A stretch of 49,392 nucleotides of DNA, from the NCBI GenBank assembly GCA_017461365.1, contig JAFTYG010000071.1:1-49392 (forward strand), given 5' to 3'. Both the position numbers and the translations under genes were made by a program. Source of the stretch: Clostridia bacterium. GTDB taxonomy: Bacteria > Bacillota > Clostridia > Oscillospirales > CAG-272. A model generated the notes under the pieces. It saw only the letters and a program-made list of their open reading frames with translations, was not told the origin of the DNA and searched no databases. This document shows, piece by piece, positions 43,711-49,392 of the stretch (within the stretch, counting starts at the first letter, position 1; the number at the start of each line of letters is the position of its first letter).

Positions 43711-46595
43711 TTGTCTTTCTTCCTGTTTTTTAATGTTTGCGACCGCTCGGCATCCTCACGCTCAAGCTCAGCCACCGAAAAATAATTCTTTTTCGGCAAA
43801 TATCCGAGCGTTATAAACAACAGCGCGCCGATGACCGCGAGTATGTAGAAAAGAAGCAGATATTGCATAAAGAAGGGCACCGCGGCAAATACCGAAACAA
43901 GTATGACCGCCAAAGCTCCGAGTCCCAAGGAGACATAAAGTACAATATCGTTTATCTTCTCTATTTTGCAGAGCCTTGCGCACCATACGACAGCCTCGGC
44001 AAGCTTCAGACGCGAGGAGACCGCGAGTATTCCGTGGTCCGAACGCTTCTTTGCCTTGCTTGCAATGCGGTTAATATCCGCCGCATTCTTGTGAACGACA
44101 CTTACGGGAGCTCTGCCCGCCTTGCGTTGCTTTGCCACAAAAGAAGTATTTATCATCGGATCGTAGGTCTCGATAACGCAGTGAATACCCTCCTTCGATA
44201 ACCGCTCGATGATCATATCGAAAAACGGCTCTACACAGTAAGCGGCAGTCAGCTTTGCCGTCGCTCTGCCGTCGAGAGATATATACAAAACGGCATTTTT
44301 GTCCGCTCCGATACCCTTGAGTCCCGCCTCCGAGCGAGGAAATTCAATTCCATATCTTCGCAAGAATTCAACGTCACCCACCACAAGCGTGTGGCTCTTG
44401 TCGACCACCGCCTCGATACCGCTTCTCGTTATCCTGCGGATGCGTATGCTCTTCGCCATGCAATCGTCGGGGATATTAGCAAATATCTCGCCCATAGGAC
44501 CTCCGATACGCGAATAAAGGATATTCAGCGCCGCAAGAACGTTCTTCATTTGCAGCTTTTCGTAGCAAACAAATCCAACGCGCTTCGGATCGCACTTTTT
44601 GAACAGATGCAGATCGTTGAATACTATCGCGTGCTCTGAGCCGTATTTTCTGATCATTTCTCGGCCCGTAAGAGCTATTCCGCGCTTTTTGAGGCGAAGC
44701 CCCGATAAGGACAGAGGCAGTGCGATAGCGGGAACCGCCGTCACAGGCAAAAGAGTCATTACAGCCGACATCGCGGCGATCGCGCCCTCCTCAAGCGTAT
44801 GCCCTGCTATCATAAGCGCGATGCACAAAAGAACACCCACGCCCACCGATAAAAGTATAAGCGACATAAATATTCCGTTTCCGAGAGCTCCGTCCTCACG
44901 TACCGCCTCCGAAAATCCCTTGGGAGAGGACACGGGAGAGAGCGAATATACCTTCTTGTCCTTGGAAAATCCGCCGCTGTACATCTTTTCGCCGATGGAG
45001 TCCTTGGATTTATCGTAAGAAAGCGTAAATCTTGCCACGTCGGTCGTAGAATAAAGATCGAACGCGCTCGCCTCCCTTATGCGCATAAGAAATTCATAAA
45101 GCGCAATTCCCGTAAGCACGGTACCGCAAATAAAATGGAAGGTCGGAGTATCAAACGGCTTGTAGCTGCCCGTTATAAAGAACACAACGTCGTAAACTAT
45201 GTTCGAGCAGACCATCACCACCGCCATTGAATATACGTTCGGATATACGGTAAGCAACCGCTTTATTCCGTCCCACATAGGTCTCCACAAGCATACCGCG
45301 CATATCAGAAGAAGCTGCGTGCCTATGATAACGTACGCCCCGGGGTAAAGAACGTAATCGGTAAGCCCCATAAACTCAACGTCAAATACGGGAAGCAGAT
45401 CGTAAAAGAACATAAAGACCGTCATAATAGCGCACGCCGTGAGCTTGAGAGCGGATATAACTATTCCCTTTTTGTAATCGTCGCGCTTCTTTTCCACCGC
45501 CTCGGCAGAAAAGCTCTCGTCCTTCTGCTCGCTCTCACCGCCAAACTGCCCGTATATGTCTCCGATGTCCTCCGCCGAAATATTTTCAAGCTCGTCCTCA
45601 CATCCGAGAGATGTCATCAACTTGCGTACCGAATTGTTTATTCTGTCCTCCTCGGTAGGAGAGTCGTCCGCAAAATCAGAGAGTATATCCCCAACGTCGG
45701 GAGTATCCTCCTCTTCGACCTCCTCAGGCTTTTCCTCCTCTATCGCCTTGGGAGACGGAATGGGATCGGGCTTGCCGTAATCCATCATAAGGGCCTTAAA
45801 GCTCTTCGGCTTCTCTTTTACTTCGAACGACGCCGCATAAGCATCAAAAGCGGACTTTTCCTCTTTTTCAGCCTTCTTGGGATCTTCTTTTGACTCTTCT
45901 TTTTGCTCTTCTTCGGGCGCTTCTTCTGTAATCTCAGCCCCGCTTTGCTCTTCGGACTCTTCTTCGAGGTGCTCATCCTCGGGCTCTTTTCGGGGCTCTT
46001 CATTTGGCGCTTTTTCAAAAATATCTTCCGCAAGTCCGTCTCCGAGCTCCTCTTGTGTAAGCTCACCTAAAGGCTCACCGTTCGACTCCTCTTTAAGAAG
46101 CTCGTCAAATATCTCATCTGCCTCATCATCAAGCACTTCAAAAGCCTCTTCCCCGTCGTTCTCTTCGACGGTCTCCTCTTCAACAACGTCCTCTTCGAAA
46201 AGCTCCTCTTCGACAGTCTCCTCTTCGACAACGTCCTCTTCGAAAGCCTCTTCCTCGACTTCCTCGGCAGACGACTCCTCCTCGAGCTCAAGAGTAGCAA
46301 CAGGCGATAAATAACGCAAGCGTAAGCCTTCATCCTCGACGGCGACTTCATCCTTTATCGCCTCCGAAAACTCGGCAAGAAAGTCGCTGTCGAGATCATA
46401 TGTACCGTCGCTTTCGTGCTTACCCGAAGCCCCGTCCGAAAAATAACGCTCTTCGAGCTTTTTTTGCAGATCCTCCGTGGAAATATCGGCGTTTTCGCTG
46501 TCGAGATCATTCAAGACCGCGTCGCTGTCCGATAGATTATCTACCGATTCTTGTAACGATCTCATCATCTCATAAAGATTTTGTTCGTTACTCAT
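43707..46595 (-). CDS. P-type-ATPase-like membrane protein lacking the catalytic Asp
   Basis: 962 residues. Residues about 100-310 are a Glu-rich, low-complexity cytoplasmic tail. About eight membrane helices follow: roughly 376-398, 416-437, 454-475, 484-504, 573-597, 604-630, 883-905 and 908-930. The loop after helix six reads LLPVTAVPA then RKYGSEHAIVFNDLHL (649-664), which aligns with the P-type pattern ending in VFDKTGTLT, but the phospho-acceptor DKTGT is replaced by NDLHL. Residues 768-812 (VLYISLDGRATAKLTAAY, then IHCVIETYDP) align with the hinge ending in TGDN, again without the key residues. This suggests a fold without ATPase cycling. I infer regulatory or binding function; the substrate is unknown. 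Confidence 0.6.
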   Translation of the reverse strand: MSNEQNLYEMMRSLQESVDNLSDSDAVLNDLDSENADISTEDLQKKLEERYFSDGASGKHESDGTYDLDSDFLAEFSEAIKDEVAVEDEGLRLRYLSPVATLELEEESSAEEVEEEAFEEDVVEEETVEEELFEEDVVEEETVEENDGEEAFEVLDDEADEIFDELLKEESNGEPLGELTQEELGDGLAEDIFEKAPNEEPRKEPEDEHLEEESEEQSGAEITEEAPEEEQKEESKEDPKKAEKEEKSAFDAYAASFEVKEKPKSFKALMMDYGKPDPIPSPKAIEEEKPEEVEEEDTPDVGDILSDFADDSPTEEDRINNSVRKLMTSLGCEDELENISAEDIGDIYGQFGGESEQKDESFSAEAVEKKRDDYKKGIVISALKLTACAIMTVFMFFYDLLPVFDVEFMGLTDYVLYPGAYVIIGTQLLLICAVCLWRPMWDGIKRLLTVYPNVYSMAVVMVCSNIVYDVVFFITGSYKPFDTPTFHFICGTVLTGIALYEFLMRIREASAFDLYSTTDVARFTLSYDKSKDSIGEKMYSGGFSKDKKVYSLSPVSSPKGFSEAVREDGALGNGIFMSLILLSVGVGVLLCIALMIAGHTLEEGAIAAMSAVMTLLPVTAVPAIALPLSLSGLRLKKRGIALTGREMIRKYGSEHAIVFNDLHLFKKCDPKRVGFVCYEKLQMKNVLAALNILYSRIGGPMGEIFANIPDDCMAKSIRIRRITRSGIEAVVDKSHTLVVGDVEFLRRYGIEFPRSEAGLKGIGADKNAVLYISLDGRATAKLTAAYCVEPFFDMIIERLSKEGIHCVIETYDPMINTSFVAKQRKAGRAPVSVVHKNAADINRIASKAKKRSDHGILAVSSRLKLAEAVVWCARLCKIEKINDIVLYVSLGLGALAVILVSVFAAVPFFMQYLLLFYILAVIGALLFITLGYLPKKNYFSVAELEREDAERSQTLKNRKKDK
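46161..46250 (-). repeat. 45-bp tandem repeat coding the Glu-rich tail
   Basis: Two adjacent near-identical 45-bp units (46161-46205 and 46206-46250) encode FEEDVVEEETVEEEL twice. They explain part of the acidic stretch and are a likely site of length change. Confidence 0.8.
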
Positions 46596-46622
46596 CTCAC
46601 AAATGCCCTCCGATCATAAATT

Positions 46623-47447
46623 TCATTTCACTCTGTGCTGTCTCGAGATCTCCGCCATAAGCACCGATGCTGCCGTCGACACGTTAAAGGAATTGACGTG
46701 TCCGTACATGGGTATCGAAACTATAAAATCAGACTTTTCCTTTATCAGATGCGAAACTCCGTCTCCCTCGCTGCCCATAACGAGAGCGCAAGGACAGTCA
46801 AAATCGGTGTCGTAATAAGCCTTGCCGCCCGCCTCAGCCGCAAATATCCATACACCCTGCTTCTTCAGCTCCTCAATAGTCGAAGCAAGATTTGTGACCT
46901 TGGCTATGGCAAGATGCTCGATAGCTCCGCAGGACGCCTTCGTCACCGCAGGGGTAAGTCCTACCGCGCGGCGCTTGGGGATAATAAGTCCGTGAGCCCC
47001 GACACCCTCCGCGCAACGTATGAGGGCGCCGAGATTGTGCGGATCGGTTATACCGTCAGCGATAATGATAAAGGGCTTTTCCCCTCTCTCACGTGCGATT
47101 TCAAGAATATCCTCGACCGAGCAATATTCCTTTTCCGCCGCCATCGCAACGATTCCCTGATGAACGGCAAAATCGGTCATCTTGTCAAGCTTTGCGCGGT
47201 CGGTTTCGATGATCGGTATATGTCTCTCAACAGCCTCGGCAACGAGCACAACTATAGAGCCCTCGCGCTCGCCGCGCTGAACGTATATCTTGTCAACGGC
47301 TCTGCCCGACTTCAAGAGCTCTCTTACGGCGTTTCTGCCTATAACAAGCCCCTCAGAGACCTCACCGTCTCTGTTTTCCCTTTCGCGTACTCCGCGGTCG
47401 GGAATGCGTTTTTTCTTATCGTTAAAGTTCTTTTTTCTGTTTTCCAT
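46623..47447 (-). CDS. rlmB: 23S rRNA (guanosine 2'-O)-methyltransferase
   Basis: 274 residues. A basic N-terminal extension (about 1-35), an L30e-like substrate domain (IGRNAVRELLKSGRAVDKIYV), then the SpoU/TrmH domain with motif 1 DPHNLGALIRCAEGVG, motif 2 LVMGSEGDGVS and motif 3 IPMYGHVNSFNVSTAASVL. It methylates a guanosine ribose, G2251 in the E. coli enzyme. GAGG lies 5 bp upstream of the ATG. It is first in a five-gene minus-strand run with the P-type-like protein, 27 bp upstream of it. Confidence 0.93.
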   Translation of the reverse strand: MENRKKNFNDKKKRIPDRGVRERENRDGEVSEGLVIGRNAVRELLKSGRAVDKIYVQRGEREGSIVVLVAEAVERHIPIIETDRAKLDKMTDFAVHQGIVAMAAEKEYCSVEDILEIARERGEKPFIIIADGITDPHNLGALIRCAEGVGAHGLIIPKRRAVGLTPAVTKASCGAIEHLAIAKVTNLASTIEELKKQGVWIFAAEAGGKAYYDTDFDCPCALVMGSEGDGVSHLIKEKSDFIVSIPMYGHVNSFNVSTAASVLMAEISRQHRVK

Positions 47448-47484
47448 TTCATCCTCAAGCTCAAAACAAAATTATTCACTTTAT

Positions 47485-47513
47485 ATTATAACATAAAAAT
47501 CGGATTTTGTATA
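47485..47513 (-). promoter_or_regulatory. Promoter of the rlmB operon
   Basis: Minus strand: -35 TATACA (47508-47513), 17-bp spacer, -10 TATAAT (47485-47490). Confidence 0.65.
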
Positions 47514-47554
47514 TAAGCCTTTGATAATTTGTTTCAAATTTCATCGAAATTTAC

Positions 47555-47584
47555 TCATTTTCTTCGTCCGAGAGCTCATACAAT
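47555..47584 (+). promoter_or_regulatory. Sporulation sigma-E-like promoter of cwlD
   Basis: TCATTTT (47555-47561), a 15-bp spacer and CATACAAT (47577-47584) resemble the Bacillus sigma-E consensus (-35 kmATATT, -10 CATACAnT, spacing 14-15), with one mismatch in the -35. No competing vegetative promoter is evident. In B. subtilis cwlD is under sporulation sigma control, which fits. Confidence 0.6.
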
Positions 47585-47614
47585 TTATGTAAATTCCTTT
47601 TTTGGAGGCAAAAA

Positions 47615-48361
47615 ATGAAAACCACCGTCACCGACAGATACAGATATATCGCCCTTTATCTCCTTTTTTCGCTTTTGCTCTGCTCCCTGTTGTCTCTCAT
47701 GTTGATCGTAGGATACAAAACGAATGAAAAAGATCGCTCAAAAAGCGCCGACGCCGAGCCGAAAGGAGACGTCCTCCCCGTAGTTGTCATCGATGCGGGA
47801 CACGGCGGAGAGGACGGCGGAACAGTAGGACAAAACGGAGCTTATGAAAAGGACATAAATCTGTCTATCGCCCTGATGCTTTCCGATATGCTTAGAGCGA
47901 ACGGCATCGAGACCGTCCTGACAAGAAGCGATGACATCTTGCTTTACGACAAAAATTCAAATTATCACGGACAAAAGAAAATACAAGACCTCGCAACAAG
48001 GCGAAAAATTGCCGAGAGCTATGAGAACGCCGTGTTCGTAAGCATTCATATGAATTCCTTTCCCGAGGAAAAATACAGCGGCTTGCAGGTCTATTACTCA
48101 AAAAATGACGAAAGCTCAAAATTCCTCGCCGAGAGCATACAAAGTCTGACAAAAGAAAAGCTCCTGCCTGATAACACGCGAAAATGCAAGGCGGCAGATA
48201 GCAATATCTACCTTCTTGACCGCCTTTCCTGCCCCGCCATACTTGTCGAGTGCGGCTTTCTTTCAAACCCACAAGAGTGCGCTCGGCTCTCCGACAGCAC
48301 CTACCAAAAACAACTCGCCCTCTGCCTTTGCAAAGCGCTGACGGAGTATGTGGCAAAGTAG
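47615..48361 (+). CDS. cwlD: N-acetylmuramoyl-L-alanine amidase (CwlD type)
   Basis: 248 residues. An N-terminal signal anchor (about 12-33) and an Amidase_3 domain with zinc ligands His63 (DAGHGG), Glu78 (NGAYEKD) and His145 (SIHMN), and catalytic Glu212 (VECGFLSN). The short single-domain layout with the anchor fits CwlD, which with PdaA makes muramic-delta-lactam in the spore cortex. GGAGG is 6 bp upstream of the ATG. Its sporulation-like promoter supports a spore role; generic cell-wall amidase is the alternative. Confidence 0.9.
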   Translation: MKTTVTDRYRYIALYLLFSLLLCSLLSLMLIVGYKTNEKDRSKSADAEPKGDVLPVVVIDAGHGGEDGGTVGQNGAYEKDINLSIALMLSDMLRANGIETVLTRSDDILLYDKNSNYHGQKKIQDLATRRKIAESYENAVFVSIHMNSFPEEKYSGLQVYYSKNDESSKFLAESIQSLTKEKLLPDNTRKCKAADSNIYLLDRLSCPAILVECGFLSNPQECARLSDSTYQKQLALCLCKALTEYVAK

Positions 48362-48370
48362 CCTCAATCC

Positions 48371-48502
48371 ACCTCCTACATTCAAAATTCTTTCAAAAAA
48401 GTGACAGGTTTTCTGAATTTTTTTGAAAAATCTTCCACAAAGTTTTTCGCGCATATTTGTAGTTACTGTCAATTGACAAAGCGAATATGACCTGATATAA
48501 TG
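48371..48502 (+). repeat. 132-bp promoter-bearing repeat, copy 1
   Basis: This stretch recurs at 49206-49338 with only scattered differences. It contains TTGACA (48473-48478), a 17-bp spacer and TATAAT (48496-48501), a strong promoter for the following gene. The flanking GTCAATTGAC overlaps the -35. Confidence 0.9.
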
Positions 48503-48570
48503 TGAACAAGGCTATACGATAAATATATTTTTCGTCAGTAACTTTCAAATTGAAATGAGGTATAATAAAC

Positions 48571-49173
48571 GTGAAATGCAAGGCAATTCTTTTTACAATA
48601 ATTTCAGTATGTCTCGTTTTTGCGATATGTGCTGTTTTGCTCGTCACCTCCTCGCCGTTTGGCGTTTGGATAAACGGAATATCATATATAGCGGATCACA
48701 CCGACAAATATGATCATTCGTATTCCGTGATAGATGATACTGTAGAATTCAGCGTAAATTTACAGGATCCTTCCTCTAACGTAGGCAAGGTCATTTATCA
48801 AAAAGACGGTTGCAGAATAGAAATATTTGACGTAGACGAATGTACGGACAATTACAGAATATTCTTCAAATCGTACGGTGACTATTCTGTCAGATCTGCT
48901 ACGTTAATCAGCGGAGTGAGGCACAGCGCAACAGAAAAAAACACTTTCACATACGACTGCGTAACGGCTCTCAAATTAAAAAGCGCCGATGAGCTGTACG
49001 ATTGTAGCGTTGCGGGAGAAAGCGGTATAAATCACAAAGGCGGAGATATATTCGGTTATTATATTTTCAACAACGATTATCTGAGTCAGCAAAATTCGGA
49101 TAGAACGGATAATACCTCTGAGGTGATTTTATCTCTGTCCGGATTTATAAAAAATGAATGGAAAATAAAGTGA
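48571..49173 (+). CDS. Hypothetical protein with N-terminal membrane anchor
   Basis: 200 residues from GTG 48571, with TGAGG 11 bp upstream. A hydrophobic segment at about 5-27 is a signal peptide or anchor, so the rest should be outside. The body is rich in Tyr, Asp and Ser, with two Cys pairs possibly able to form disulfides. No family recognised. It lies in a unit that starts with the 132-bp repeat and whose second repeat copy begins 33 bp after its stop, so a related gene may follow beyond the window. Confidence 0.7.
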   Translation: MKCKAILFTIISVCLVFAICAVLLVTSSPFGVWINGISYIADHTDKYDHSYSVIDDTVEFSVNLQDPSSNVGKVIYQKDGCRIEIFDVDECTDNYRIFFKSYGDYSVRSATLISGVRHSATEKNTFTYDCVTALKLKSADELYDCSVAGESGINHKGGDIFGYYIFNNDYLSQQNSDRTDNTSEVILSLSGFIKNEWKIK

Positions 49174-49205
49174 CGGAATACAAGAAACCGTTCCCTGTCT
49201 TTTTT

Positions 49206-49338
49206 ACCTACTACATTCAAAATTCTTTCAAAAAAGTGACAGGTTTTCTGAAATTTTTTTGAAAAATCTTCCACAAAGTTTTTCGCGCATATTTGTAGTT
49301 ACTGTCAATTGACAAACGGCATATGATTTGATATAATG
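49206..49338 (+). repeat. 132-bp promoter-bearing repeat, copy 2
   Basis: A near-identical copy of 48371-48502 (one base longer), with TTGACA (49309-49314), a 17-bp spacer and TATAAT (49332-49337). It should drive a transcript that leaves the window at the right edge. The last 54 bp (49339-49392) hold no start codon with a good site that I can support. Confidence 0.9.
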
Positions 49339-49392
49339 AAATCGAAGATAATACTTAAAGAGCGCTCGTATGTATTATCGTGTAGGTAGGAA

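Noticed and set aside
45778-46314. Degraded or frameshifted sequence in the Glu-rich tail
   Set aside because: The frame stays open through the low-complexity stretch and continues into well-formed membrane helices, so it is a genuine acidic tail.

Overview
This window looks like chromosomal DNA of an uncultured member of the class Clostridia (Bacillota). That placement is inferred from gene content: AddAB instead of RecBCD, a CwlD-type amidase preceded by a sporulation-sigma-like promoter, the paired TIGR03960-type radical SAM and DUF2344 proteins, a DUF1836 regulator, a split transketolase, strong GGAGG ribosome binding sites and sharp TTGACA/TATAAT promoters. Genes are tightly packed and many neighbours overlap by 4 bp or are 1-13 bp apart. 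I saw no tRNA, rRNA, CRISPR array, phage module or transposase.

Layout. 1-4.1 kb: a minus-strand operon of ROK sugar kinase, GH2 beta-mannosidase and a GmhA-like SIS isomerase, ending in a palindromic repeat. 4.2-7.9 kb: a membrane protein of unknown function, then a DUF1836 regulator, NfeD-like and flotillin operon. 8.0-11.6 kb: serC-serA and a Dabb plus ThyX-like pair. 11.7-14.6 kb (plus strand): trpS and the two transketolase halves. 14.6-20.1 kb (minus): a response regulator, histidine kinase, RlmA-like methyltransferase and glycosyltransferase operon, and an HtrA-type protease. 20.2-27.5 kb (plus): addB-addA. 27.5-36.8 kb: an AraC regulator diverging from a minus-strand run of solute-binding lipoprotein, CBM9-like/GLUG secreted protein, a 45-residue small protein, a metallo-beta-lactamase-fold lipoprotein and a GH92 mannosidase. 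36.8-39.0 kb: ddl-alr. 39.5-47.4 kb (minus): rlmB, a P-type-ATPase-like membrane protein lacking the catalytic aspartate, radical SAM, DUF2344 and ribulokinase. 47.5-49.4 kb: cwlD and a hypothetical membrane-anchored protein sitting between two copies of a 132-bp promoter-bearing repeat.

How the genes fit together. Both the first operon and the AraC-linked cluster point to use of mannose-containing glycans: alpha-mannoside trimming (GH92), beta-mannoside cleavage (GH2) and a sugar kinase. Housekeeping groups cover serine synthesis, the non-oxidative pentose phosphate pathway, D-Ala-D-Ala supply, double-strand-break repair and rRNA methylation.

Most unusual items: the 962-residue pseudo-P-type ATPase, a MITE-like family with ~19-bp terminal inverted repeats (two copies, one holding a second nested inverted repeat), the 132-bp duplicated promoter cassette at the right end, the small protein at 31934-32071, and an HtrA protease that stops where its PDZ domain should start.
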